A program made the translations under genes and the position numbers. 64,000 nucleotides of DNA, from positions 2,482,001 through 2,546,000 of the forward strand of contig NC_088324.1 in the NCBI RefSeq assembly GCF_910592395.1, written 5' to 3'. The first letter of the stretch is position 1, and each line of letters opens with the position of its first letter. The notes below the pieces were generated by a model. The model saw only the letters and a list, made by a program, of their open reading frames with translations. It made no database searches and was not told where the DNA came from. Shown piece after piece: positions 47,282-56,341 of this stretch. The stretch comes from Lineus longissimus. Lineage: Eukaryota > Nemertea > Pilidiophora > Heteronemertea > Lineidae.

Positions 47282-48224
47282 TCTCATCAGGTGGTCGAGC
47301 TTTGCTCTCAGGACGAAGTCCGTCTAGGACAAAGGCCAGAGAGCAAAGCTCGATTCTTAACTCTAAAGAAACCTCTGTTCCTCTGAAATTAACTAGCTTA
47401 CCATTCTCATCAGTGATTTCGAATTTTATGTGATTAGTACACTTATTTATCGTTTTCTTACAATTCGGTTCGTATCGCTGCATTTTTATTTGGTCACCAT
47501 CTTCTACAGGTATGATGCAGAAAATGTTAGATGGTTTATTGTTGTAGAGGGTCTTAGCTTTGTCAACCAAATTAGCTTGCAGGAATAGATATTTCCTGTA
47601 AAAGTTGAGTGGTCTTGTGGAGTAGTATTTTCCTTTCTTGGTGAATTTAGTTTGCTTAAAGCCAAACCACTCATTCCATACACCGAATAAGTTTGAGGAG
47701 AATGTTTTGCCAGCTGGTGTATTATTTACAATAGCATAGTTTATGATATGAATGTAAAAGTATTTATCCTTTGTAAGTTCAAGGGTTATGTAATTATTGT
47801 TATCACAGTAAATTTTCACATGGTTAATTCCAATTTCTTTTATGTATTTTTGCCATACCTTACAAAACTCACTTAAACTAAAATGTCGAGAGTATGGAAA
47901 TTGAGATTTTCTGTTTTTTATTATTCTTCTAATAGAGGGTTTATCTAAAAAATTCTTACAAAATTCATCTGGCGTCGCATCGGGTGTATGGTTAAGGACT
48001 TCAATGCACTGTTCTATTATGGCTGCATCCAGTTGATTATTAAGTTTAAACTCTTCGTAAAGAAACATGAATACTTGGGCATGCGCTGGCAGGTTATCAC
48101 CTGTCCACCATGAATTGTAAAAGGTTATCGATTTCAAAGTAATGGATTTTATGTCTAATTGGTCTGTTAAGTAGTACTCAAATTTGGCTTCATTACATTC
48201 TTGTTCATTGATTATGAAGTCCAT
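47262..48224 (-). CDS. Penton-like accessory structural protein (320 aa)
   Basis: Residues about 1-190 are not recognised. The C-terminal third resembles the end of the minor capsid protein at 56815-57561: both have a conserved Pro-rich or basic stretch leading to a final strand of the form [KL]-[IN]-[KI]-[FR]-[EL]-T-D-E-[NK]-G, then D/N-G, then a last beta strand. This suggests a second single jelly-roll or fibre-like protein with its own N-terminal domain. The last 25 residues come from a full hairpin repeat (47295-47353), read as SLAFVLDGLRPESKA. The gene starts 23 bp from the divergent polymerase gene. Confidence 0.5.
   Translation of the reverse strand: MDFIINEQECNEAKFEYYLTDQLDIKSITLKSITFYNSWWTGDNLPAHAQVFMFLYEEFKLNNQLDAAIIEQCIEVLNHTPDATPDEFCKNFLDKPSIRRIIKNRKSQFPYSRHFSLSEFCKVWQKYIKEIGINHVKIYCDNNNYITLELTKDKYFYIHIINYAIVNNTPAGKTFSSNLFGVWNEWFGFKQTKFTKKGKYYSTRPLNFYRKYLFLQANLVDKAKTLYNNKPSNIFCIIPVEDGDQIKMQRYEPNCKKTINKCTNHIKFEITDENGKLVNFRGTEVSLELRIELCSLAFVLDGLRPESKARPPDEIIPLKE
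47295..47353. repeat. Full 59-bp palindromic hairpin repeat
   Basis: Forms the end of the 320-aa gene; 59 bp exactly, with GGAC-GAA-GTCC and GGAC-AAA-GGCC inner hairpins (the second with one mismatch). Confidence 0.9.
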
Positions 48225-48247
48225 TTCTATTTAATTCAAGAGATTTA
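48225..48247. promoter_or_regulatory. Compact divergent start region
   Basis: Only 23 AT-rich bases separate the starts of the leftward penton-like gene and the rightward polymerase gene. A second polymerase ATG at 48281 (MTDKNQ) would enlarge this to 56 bp and leaves the zinc finger intact. Confidence 0.45.
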
Positions 48248-48989
48248 TTGAATTTAATAAATTTTAATCTAATAAATAGAATGACTGATAAGAATCAGAA
48301 AATACTTTGCACTACATGTGACAAGTACATGTCCTACAATAATATGGCTATTCACAGGAGAACCAAAGGTCACTTAAGTAAATTAAATCCGGATTATGTC
48401 CCTATTGCTCAACCCCGAGCCCCATCACTGATCCCTAAAACTATGGATAAGAAACTTGCATTTGAGGAAAATGAGCTAGATGGCATAAAGAAAGTGAGTG
48501 GAATAGAAATAGTAAAACAATTTGGCAAGCCTGTAGTCACCATTAGTTTGAAGATTGACAGAGAAGCTAAACAAGTGTATGAATACAGAAATAAATTAGA
48601 GGAGGTATTATTTCAACTCAATGATTACCATCACAAAATTAGCATATCAGTATTTGCTCAGTTTGATCGTCAGGGTGAAAGTGTAACACACCCCATACAG
48701 TCTCCAATGGAAAGCATAATTTCAAGGAACCAGGCAATTTATGACATAACCAACCAGTTAAACTACATTAAGACACAGATTGAGGAAAGGTACTTTCAAG
48801 GTTCTGGACTTACTTTAAATAAAATAGAGTCTTGTAACATGACCATCTGTTCTTACAAGAGGTGTAAAGGTGGTCATTACACTAAATTACCATTTAAAAC
48901 AAAAGCAGTAATAAATGTGGAATCAAATGACAATAAATGTTTTCTCTGATCTTTATTGGCCGCTAAATATCTGAAAGAAAATCCAGAGA

Positions 48990-49018
48990 CGGACTTTGTC
49001 CTGAGAGCAGAGCTCGAG
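48990..49018 (+). repeat. Half-palindrome hairpin repeat (29 bp)
   Basis: GGAC-TTT-GTCC and GAGC-AGA-GCTC, in frame in the polymerase linker shortly after the TGA. Confidence 0.85.
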
Positions 49019-49052
49019 AGTACATTCAATATCACTACCGATATGCTACAAA

Positions 49053-49079
49053 TGACTTCGTCACGAGAACAGAGTTCGA
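49053..49079 (+). repeat. Half-palindrome repeat with changed stems
   Basis: TGAC-TTC-GTCA and GAAC-AGA-GTTC: both stems differ from consensus on both sides, so pairing is kept. A truncated sister lies at 49559-49574. Confidence 0.8.
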
Positions 49080-50750
49080 AAACTACTGATATCAAAATCA
49101 AATCATTTCCTGTATGTATTCAAAAGGATATTCCTAAGATAGAGAGTGATAATAATCTCAAAATTAATGTGTTCAAGTTAGAGAACGAATGGGCTAAGAG
49201 CACCTGTGAGGCAAAACTAGAACCTCTCTACCTGTCCAAGAATTATGATGATGATGATGTCATCGATCTGTTGTATTTCAAAGACCATTTCATGTACATA
49301 AGAGACATCAATCTTTTCTTCAGGACACTAGCTCATAGAGTGTATCTTTGCAGGAGATGCATGAATTACTTTTACAGGAAGTCAACACTAGATAAACATA
49401 AAAAGAAATGTGGAGAACACGATTACTGTAAGATTACTTTGCCTCCACCTAACAGTAAATGGTCACAAATTAAATTTGAAAAACACTCATTCAAAAATAG
49501 AGTTCCGTTTGTTATCTATGCTGATTTCGAAGCGATAAGCACAACAGTCAATGATAACTCGAGCTCTGCTCTCACAACTCAGACAGATACCACTGTTACC
49601 ACTAAAAAACTTTTTAAACAAAATGCATCAGCTGTTGGTGTTTATGTTCACTCAGACTACACACACCTTTACAGTAGCCAGTATGTGTCTCACAGGGGTG
49701 CTGATGTTGTAGATGTGTTCTGTAATTGGTTAATCAGGATGGAAGAACAATTCTCTAATTTATTGAACTGTAACTTTCCTCTAACAATGACAGATGAAGA
49801 CTGGCATAAATATCAATTAGAAACACATTGTTACTATTGTAATCAACCTTTGGGATATGACCAGGTCAAGGATCATGATCACTACTGTGGTAGATATCGA
49901 GGTGCTGCTCACAACTCGTGTAATTTGAATGAAAAGAAAGCTATGTTTGTTCCAGTGTTTTTTTCCAATCTCAGTAATTACGATTCTCACTTATTTATTA
50001 AAGAATTAATGAATAAGCTACCGAAGTACAAGAAACTGAAAATACTTGCCAAAACATCAGAGGAATACATTTCATTTCAGTTCGGTTGTTTCAGGTTTTT
50101 GGACTCGTACAGATTCCTGCAGTCCAGTTTAGACAACATAACCAAATCAATGTTGGATGATGATTTTAAAATTACCAGACAGCTGTTCCCAAATACCACT
50201 GACTTTAAGCTATTGAGGAAGAAGGGTTCAGTACCTTACTCTTTTTACACATCACATGAAAGCTACAATGTTACTTACCTAGAAAAGTCTATGTTTTTTG
50301 ACGAATTGAAAAATGAAATGGCACCTGATTCTGCCTATGATGAAGCTAAGGTAATATGGGATCATTTCAAGATCAGGAATCACGGTGAGTTCATTGACCT
50401 CTACCTCAAAACTGATGTGATCCTTTTAGCTGATTTATTTGAGAAATTCAGGGATGTCAATTTGAACTACTTTCATATAGATCCATGTCACTGTTACTCG
50501 GCACCAGGCCTAACCTGGCAAGCTGGTTTGAAGTACACAGGAATAAACCTAGAACTACTGACTGATACCAACATCTTACTTACTTTTGAGAAAGCAATAC
50601 GAGGTGGAATTTCGGGTGTTATGGGAACAAGACATGTCAAGGCAGATGAACACCACAAACTACTCTACGTAGACGCAAATAATCTCTACGGCTGGTCCAT
50701 GATGGAACCTCAACCCTATGGTAGTTTTGAAATGATAGATATTGATCCAA

Positions 50751-50779
50751 TCGAGCTATGCTCTCAGGACAAAGCTCGA
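50751..50779. repeat. Hybrid hairpin repeat in polymerase
   Basis: TCGAGC-TAT-GCTCTC joins GGAC-AAA and then GCTCGA, as if half-units had recombined; in frame after polymerase motif A. A truncated relative is at 51726-51743. Confidence 0.75.
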
Positions 50780-52031
50780 CTTAACATGAATGTTATCAGT
50801 AAAGAGCAGAGTATGGCAATTCCAAGTGATAGTGAAGTAGGCTACTTCTTAGAGGTTGATTTGGAGTATCCAGGAAATATTAAATTTAAGTCAAGGAACT
50901 TTCCATTCTGTCCCGAATCTCTCTTTATTGAAGATGATGAATTAAGTCCTTACCAGAGAGAGTTACTGGGCGATGATAAAAGATCAAATGTAGAGTAACT
51001 AATACTAACACAAAAGGATAAAACTAATTACATAGTGCATTACAGAATGCTACAATTTTACCTCAAGCACGGAATGGTACTTAAGAGGGTTCATTCAGTG
51101 ATAAGCTTTAAACAATCAAAGTGGTTAGCACCATACATTGATTTTAACACTAAAAGACGTATGGATTCTAAGACTGATTTTGAGAAAGACTATTTTAAGC
51201 TCATGAATAATGCGTTCTACGGAAAGACTTGTGAGAATGTAAGGAACAGGGTTGAAATTGAATTTGTATCGGACGGGGAGAGAGCCAGGAATGTAATGGC
51301 CAATCCCAGGTTTTCATCGATATGCGTATTTGACGAACATAATGCTGCTATTAGCATGAGGAAAACATCAATGAAAGTCAACAAACCAATCTACATAGGA
51401 GCTTCAGTACTTGAATTGTCTAAATTATTAATGTATGAATTCTATTATGAAGTTCTTCAACCGTACTTTGGTGAGAAAAATATTGAACTGCTGTATCTAG
51501 ATACAGATTCCTTTGTACTTAACATTAATACTGATGACTTAACTAAAGACTTAAAGGAGTTGAGACACTATTTTGACTTCAGTAATTATCCAAAAGATCA
51601 TACACTCTATGACACCAGTAAGAAAAAGGTACCAGGCTACTTTAAGGATGAGCTAGGAGGAGTAGAGATGACTGAATTCATTGCCCTGAGAAGTAAGATG
51701 TACGCTTACAGGACCAAGACTATGTCTGGAGAGCAAGGCTCGACAAAAGATTACGATTCTAAGAAATTGAAGGGTATTGCCAAGAATGTAGTAAGGAGAA
51801 ATATCTCATTTGATGACTATGTTGATTGTCTTGAAAAGAGTAGGTCATTTTACCACAAGATGAGACACTTAAGATCAGATAAACACCAAATCTATTTGGA
51901 AGAAGTTGACAAAAAAAGCCTCAGTCATTTTGATGACAAGAGGTTCATACTTGAAGATGGAATAAGCACCTTACCATTTGGAATGTATTATGAAGGCTAC
52001 ATAGATTACAGCGATTCAAACTTCGCTTGAG

Positions 52032-52150
52032 TCGAGCTTTGCTCTCTGGACTTTGTCCTAGTCCGACTACGTCTTGAGAGCATAGCTCGAGTCGAGCTTT
52101 GCTCTCTGGCCTTTGTCCTAGTCGGACTACGTCCAGAGAACAAAGTTCGA
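52032..52150. repeat. Two full 59-bp palindromic repeats in tandem
   Basis: 52032-52090 and 52092-52150, each exactly 59 bp, separated by one G, directly after the polymerase stop codon. In this spot they could also act as a structured 3' end. The 130 bp that follow hold only a GTGATAGTGATA patch and a degenerate GGAC...GTCC. Confidence 0.9.
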
Positions 52151-52281
52151 TTAAACTAATGAATAGGGTGGTGCTGATGGTAGTGTTACTTAGTGAAATT
52201 CATCCCTAACACCGAAGTCATGATAATAGTGATAGTGATACACCACATTAGGATTAGGACGTAGTCCGGGTCCTGTTTGAT

Positions 52282-52941
52282 TTACTGAACTTTTAGTTTT
52301 TCTAGCATCTCTGTCTGTGCTAGTTTTTTTCCTTCTTCTAAAACAGTCTTCTTTAAAGACTCTACATCAACAGCTGAACTTGCCTCCCTTTGTTTTTTCC
52401 TAATGGCATTTTTCATCGAAATGTATTTCTCCTTCTCCTTGAGAATCAAAGTAAACTCATCTGTAGATATGTGAGAATCGGTTAAGGCTTTACTAACCAA
52501 ATCATTGATTGTGTTCAGTTTTGAAATTGCCAACATTCTGATATTCTCATGCTTTTCAATTTTCCTTAGAATATTCTTTTTCTCCCAGCCTAAGGCTGAT
52601 GAAATAACGGCACTACCTATTGTTACGCCACCCAAAGCTAAGCCTATCGGTGCCGTGATGACACCAGCTAGAGCGGAAACACCAACATATCCGGCTGCTA
52701 CGCTAGTTAAATTAAGGAAATGGCTAATGCCAGTAATTACGCTAAATGCTTTTTTGTACTTTGAAAATATCTTTCTTCTAAATTCAATCTCGCTTTCTAA
52801 GAAACTCTTAACCTCACATATTTGTTGTAGTCTGAAAGCCTGAGGGTTACTTTCTGTATGCTTTTCAGACCTTTCATAGTTCAAATGACTTTCAGAGTTT
52901 AAATTACTTAAATCTGGATAAACCTTATTGTCTCCATCCAT
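52282..52941 (-). CDS. Conserved Polinton membrane protein (219 aa)
   Basis: The polar N-terminal 60 residues are followed by a helical block (FLESEIEFRRKIFSKYKKAF), then a Gly/Ala-rich hydrophobic stretch (residues about 70-118: SVAAGYVGVSALAGVITAPI and onwards) able to form two membrane hairpin helices, then KIEKHENIRMLAISKLNTIN and a Glu/Lys-rich helical tail with an SKALTDSHIS block. I recognise this protein type from many Polinton-like loci in cnidarians and arthropods; function unknown, possibly membrane remodelling in the virion. The start context is TAATTAAATGG. It heads a leftward block with the 83-aa and HNH genes upstream. Confidence 0.65.
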   Translation of the reverse strand: MDGDNKVYPDLSNLNSESHLNYERSEKHTESNPQAFRLQQICEVKSFLESEIEFRRKIFSKYKKAFSVITGISHFLNLTSVAAGYVGVSALAGVITAPIGLALGGVTIGSAVISSALGWEKKNILRKIEKHENIRMLAISKLNTINDLVSKALTDSHISTDEFTLILKEKEKYISMKNAIRKKQREASSAVDVESLKKTVLEEGKKLAQTEMLEKLKVQ

Positions 52942-52945
52942 TTAA

Positions 52946-53197
52946 TTAGTGGGAATAACTAGAATCAGTTGTTCTGTCATTTCTAGTGTTTAGTGTTGAT
53001 CCTACAGACACTACATGTTTTTGAAGTACATTAAATTTTAAAGGTTTTTCTGACCCAACAGGCACAGCAGGTTTTAAAGGTTTTTCGGGACCAGGCTCCA
53101 ACTTTGACTCTACTTCTGCCTCTAATTCTCTATGAAATCGTTCTAATCTTTCTTTCCAATTACGTGGTCGTTTTGTGTAACCCCAAGTTCTATTCAT
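52946..53197 (-). CDS. Small Lys/Pro-rich protein (83 aa), unrecognised
   Basis: Starts in AATTAAATG like its neighbours and ends 4 bp before the next gene's start, so it is probably real. The N-terminal half is basic and helical (RNWKERLERFHRELEAEVES), followed by a doubled EKPLK motif and a Ser/Thr-rich tail. No domain is recognised. The small size and charge could suit a core or scaffold protein, but that is a guess. Confidence 0.5.
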   Translation of the reverse strand: MNRTWGYTKRPRNWKERLERFHRELEAEVESKLEPGPEKPLKPAVPVGSEKPLKFNVLQKHVVSVGSTLNTRNDRTTDSSYSH

Positions 53198-53216
53198 TTA
53201 ATTAAGTAAAATAAAA

Positions 53217-54374
53217 TCAATTCACTGCAAAGAGTAAATTTCTTTCAAGTCTATTATTCAACTTAATCATCTCGTTTATGATTTCTGTCTGACTACATAT
53301 GTTAATGTTCTGGTTCATTCTCATGTTATTATTTAAATTCGATAATCTATCAAGCAGAATCATATTTTCATCACGAAGATAATCCCCGAAATGCTGTGAT
53401 ATCACTATTTTCCAATTTGGTATTACATCCTGGTCTCGAAAGACAAACCAGTTTTCACTTCTCATTTTTACCATGAAATCCATTGACCTATCCAATTGAT
53501 CCTTAAATAGTGTGTAGTCTACTTTAGCACTCTTCTGTCTGTTTTGTGTTTTAGACATTGGTCTAATGTTAAACCAAGCAAAGCACAGTTCAGGTTTATC
53601 TTTGAATTCCTTGATTGGTAAGACATGATCCAACTCTTCTTCTACTATTCGAACTCTGTTCTCGGGACTTTGTCCTATTGGAGATAGACTCCTCTGGTAC
53701 TCTAACCACTGTGAGAAGAAATTGTCTGTACATCCTAGATTGAATGATGAATTACCGGTCGGACTTCGTCCTGAGAGCATAGCTCGATTACACTCTCCCT
53801 TAGAAATGCGGTTTAGACCAACTCTAATTTTGTGTCTGTCTCTATTACCATTTTGGTCAAGGTAATCCTTTTTGTAATATGAATTAAAACATGATCTGCA
53901 ATTACCTCTATTTCCGTCTTTACCAAATTCACCATCACTTAGTAATTTAACTTCTCCACATTTACCACATTTCTTGGTTTTACTTGAACCACATTCTTTA
54001 CAGTAATCAAGTAGTTTATTACGCCTGTTCTTTCCAAATTCACTTTCAAGTTTCTTTTCACAGCACTTAACACAATAAATTGTAGGTTGATTTTCCATGT
54101 TTTGATTCATCATATTATTCTGATTTATCATATTTTGATTTTCCATATTTTGATTTTCCATGTTTTGATTTAAGATAAACTGATTTATCATATTTTGATT
54201 TAACATAATCTGATTTATCATATTTTGATTTAACATATTATTTTGATGCAAATAATACAAAAACTTCTGAATATTCTGATTCATCATATTATCATAATTC
54301 ATCATATTATTCTGATTCATCATACCATTTTGATTCATCATACCATTTTGATTATCAAATATTGCTCCATCCAT
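53217..54374 (-). CDS. HNH endonuclease with zinc ribbons and Met/Asn-repeat N-terminus (385 aa)
   Basis: Residues 1-95 are a low-complexity MNQN/MMNQ repeat. Cys pairs then suggest zinc ribbons: CVKC near 100, CKECG near 123, CGKCG near 132, CRSC near 151. Further on lie a LGCTDNFFSQWLEYQ block and an HNH core (ELDHVLPI, then FNIRPMSKTQNRQKS, near residues 245-285), as in HNH nucleases of large DNA viruses and phages. The Asp-His and Asn-x-x-Asn/Lys residues are present. Two hairpin repeats fall inside (53649-53675 and 53760-53787), between LGC and HNH and just before LGC. The role could be DNA processing or homing; it is not a core Polinton gene. The frame is intact. Confidence 0.65.
   Translation of the reverse strand: MDGAIFDNQNGMMNQNGMMNQNNMMNYDNMMNQNIQKFLYYLHQNNMLNQNMINQIMLNQNMINQFILNQNMENQNMENQNMINQNNMMNQNMENQPTIYCVKCCEKKLESEFGKNRRNKLLDYCKECGSSKTKKCGKCGEVKLLSDGEFGKDGNRGNCRSCFNSYYKKDYLDQNGNRDRHKIRVGLNRISKGECNRAMLSGRSPTGNSSFNLGCTDNFFSQWLEYQRSLSPIGQSPENRVRIVEEELDHVLPIKEFKDKPELCFAWFNIRPMSKTQNRQKSAKVDYTLFKDQLDRSMDFMVKMRSENWFVFRDQDVIPNWKIVISQHFGDYLRDENMILLDRLSNLNNNMRMNQNINICSQTEIINEMIKLNNRLERNLLFAVN
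53649..53675 (-). repeat. Half-palindrome repeat with GAAC/GTTC stem
   Basis: TCGAAC-TCT-GTTCTC then GGAC-TTT-GTCC on the plus strand; in frame in the HNH gene. Confidence 0.8.
53760..53787 (+). repeat. Half-palindrome hairpin repeat
   Basis: GGAC-TTC-GTCC and GAGC-ATA-GCTC; read on the minus strand as RAMLSGRSP in the HNH gene. Confidence 0.85.
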
Positions 54375-54462
54375 TTCTTTCTTTATTTAGTAGGACATTT
54401 TTTTTTTAAATTACGTTTTTCGAACTTGTTCTTGTGACTTAAGTCACTTTAGAGACTTTATT

Positions 54463-55615
54463 TCATTTCAATGATTTGATATCAGAAACTGGTAACCATT
54501 CATTGAACTTATCACTGTAACCCTTCCACTTCACTAATCCGTATTTCTTGCCTTTACTGGTCTTGTACCTTAGGATTTTCTCGATCTTGTACTCTAGCTG
54601 GTCAGGATTAGGAACATAGCTCAATTCCTCTTCATAGAAATATCCTTGAATTTCTTCTTTGTGGTAATCCTCAAGCTGGTAGATGATAGGGTGAGTAAAG
54701 ATGATATGTTTGATTTGGAACACCTCCTCAGTGTAGTTGGGCATGTAACCTTTACCGAAAATGGACTTGTACTTTGAAATTCTTACACTGTCACCTACTT
54801 TGTACTTTGGATCACCAAATGTCTCTTTGAGGTGAAGACCGTAAAGATTGTACCACACTGTTCCTTCGTTTTCCATCTTTCTGGCGTCTACAGGTTTCAT
54901 ACCTATTGATGAGTGAAATGTGTTATTGTAGCCGCTGACCAGGTCATCCAGAACGTCAATCCACTTGTCAGTCTCCTTAGCGGTGAAATAACGCCACATT
55001 TTTTCTTTAAGGGTTCTATTGAATCTCTCTACTACTGCTGCCTTCTTATCAGATTTTGTGGAGAACCATTCTATGTCATTTTCTATTAAGAGTTCCTTGA
55101 AGTGTTTGTTGTAAAATTCTTTACCGTCATCAAACTGGATTTTCATTGGTTTTGCTTCCTCAAATATCACTTTAAATGCATCTCTGATTTCTTCTCCCCT
55201 CTTACTCTTAACTGCTAGAGCCCAAGAAAAACGACTAAATAGATCTATGACTGTTAAAATGAATCTGAAACCCTTATTCTGTTTCTCAAATTTTTGCATG
55301 TCAACCAGATCTGCTTGCCACTGTTGATCGATGTACGATACCATTGTCTTCCTGAAGGTGAATTTCTTAATGGCCGGTTTGTGTAGTTGATGAGTTGGTA
55401 GTGTTTCTAGAAATTCTTTCACTTCTTTTTGTTTAATAAGTTTTCCTGAGCGGGACTTTTGTCCCTAACAACGAAGTTGTGCTCTGCTCTCGTGACGAAG
55501 TCATATCTTCCTTGACCTGTTTCCAGATTTTACTCAAAGAACTGTAAGCCACGGGACTCTCAGGGTTGTAGTACAAATCCCTTAGATACTGCTGTGTGTC
55601 ATCCTTTACATTCAT
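54463..55615 (-). pseudogene. int: Retrovirus-like integrase with C-terminal chromodomain, one frame break
   Basis: The N-terminal piece (55615-55433) begins MNVKDDTQQYLRDLYYNPE, the usual start of Polinton integrases, and runs into a degenerate hairpin repeat where the frame changes. The main frame to 54463 has the catalytic core: QADLVDMQKF (Asp), QFDDGKEF (Asp), then VERFNRTLKE (Glu) about 33 residues on. A chromodomain-like end follows (VEKI-type start near the C-terminus, GLVKWKGYSDKFNEWLP). The loop of the hairpin at 55452-55465 has four T instead of the three usual in this family, which is enough to explain the shift. Polinton integrases insert the element with 6-bp duplicates. Start codons are 4 bp from the divergent ATPase. 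Confidence 0.8.
55452..55503. repeat. Degenerate hairpin repeat inside the integrase gene
   Basis: GGGAC-TTTT-GTCCC, an ACAACGAAGTTGT hairpin, then TGCTCTGCTCTC with TGAC-GAA-GTCA. The four-base loop is unique among the copies. Confidence 0.75.
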
Positions 55616-55619
55616 TTAA
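55616..55619. promoter_or_regulatory. Shared divergent start CATTTAAATG
   Basis: Start codons of integrase (minus) and ATPase (plus) are separated by only TTAA, so the same 10-bp palindrome gives both genes the TTAAATG context seen across the element. Confidence 0.6.
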
Positions 55620-56240
55620 ATGAGTGAAGTATTTATTTACGAGCCACACAATATGTTAATTTCTGGTGTTACCAATTGTGGTAAGACATATTTTGCCCTT
55701 GACCTCTTAGAAAAGGAGTATCGGCACAAGTTCCAGAACATAGTCATTTTCTGTCCAACATATTTCAACAATAAGACATATGAAAGGAAATGGATTTACC
55801 AAGACAAGAACGTCTACATAGTTAATCCCGAAGCTGTGGCCAGTAATTTGGACCTTGTGCTTCAGTTTGCTACTCTGACCTTTGCTGGTTCTAACACATT
55901 ATTCCTCATTGATGACTGTGCTAATTTGAGAGACACAAAAAAGAAGGTGTCCGAGTTATGTAATCTTGCCTTTTCCGGCAGGCACTACAATCTCACTGTT
56001 TGGTTACTAGTTCAGAAGTACAATTCATTTGTTAAGGACTACAGAGAGAACATAAGAATTTTAGTATTATTTTTTAATAAGGATGAATCAGCCATGAAAG
56101 ATGCCTTAGAAGAAAACAGTGTTATTCCTAAGGAGAAAAGACAGTACTACATAGAAGAACTTAAGATGAAAAAAGGATCAAAACTGATCATTAGACTACA
56201 ACATCCATTTGGATTTACTCTTTCACATCAAAAATCTTAG
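55620..56240 (+). CDS. FtsK/HerA-type genome-packaging ATPase (206 aa)
   Basis: The Walker A motif is GVTNCGKT at residues 16-23 and Walker B is TLFLIDDC at about 93-100, within the short single-domain form typical of Polinton and adintovirus packaging ATPases. Between them lies FCPTY, and the C-terminal third carries VQKYNS with a FNKDESAMKDALEEN helix. This enzyme would pump the element's DNA into capsids at the vertex. The frame is intact with no hairpin insert, and the gene lies between integrase and minor capsid genes, the order usual for the group. Confidence 0.85.
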   Translation: MSEVFIYEPHNMLISGVTNCGKTYFALDLLEKEYRHKFQNIVIFCPTYFNNKTYERKWIYQDKNVYIVNPEAVASNLDLVLQFATLTFAGSNTLFLIDDCANLRDTKKKVSELCNLAFSGRHYNLTVWLLVQKYNSFVKDYRENIRILVLFFNKDESAMKDALEENSVIPKEKRQYYIEELKMKKGSKLIIRLQHPFGFTLSHQKS

Positions 56241-56265
56241 TCCCGCTTCTGATTGAGCTATGCTC

Positions 56266-56341
56266 TCAGGACTGTGTCCGATCATCAGGACTGTGTCCGA
56301 TCATCAGGACTGTGTCCGATCATCAGGACTGTGTCCGATCA
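56266..56341. repeat. Four tandem 19-bp hairpin units
   Basis: TCAGGACTGTGTCCGATCA repeated four times with 19-bp period; each holds GGAC-TGT-GTCC. It directly follows a TGAGCTATGCTCTC half-stem, so it appears to be an amplified half-repeat between converging genes. Confidence 0.9.

Larger units (their letters stand above)
48248..52030 (+). pseudogene. polB: Protein-primed-type DNA polymerase B, interrupted by two in-frame stops
   Basis: One frame of 1,261 codons with TGA at 48947-48949 and TAA at 50996-50998. The first section has an N-terminal C2H2-like finger (CTTCDKYMSY) and the domain usual upstream of Polinton polymerases, ending NDNKCFL right at the TGA, where the family normally has Trp. 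Section two has the 3'-5' exonuclease motifs (YADFEAI near 49517, NLSNYDSHL, YLKTDVILLAD), an embedded Cys/His endonuclease-VII-like motif (near 49830-49930) and polymerase motif A (DANNLYGWSM). After the TAA come motif B (KLMNNAFYGK) and motif C (LYLDTDSF). The breaks separate essential motifs, so this copy should be inactive unless stops are read through. Confidence 0.85.

Noticed and set aside
48947-48949. TGA in polymerase as selenocysteine codon
   Set aside because: The family has Trp here, no selenocysteine insertion element is seen, and a second stop of another type follows downstream.
52032-52150. Hammerhead-ribozyme-like CTGAGAG/GTC motifs in the hairpin repeats
   Set aside because: The conserved CUGANGA and GAAA core is not present in the required arrangement; the palindromic explanation is sufficient.
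56266-56341. Possible CRISPR-like array
   Set aside because: The four 19-bp units are directly tandem with no spacers and the DNA is eukaryotic.
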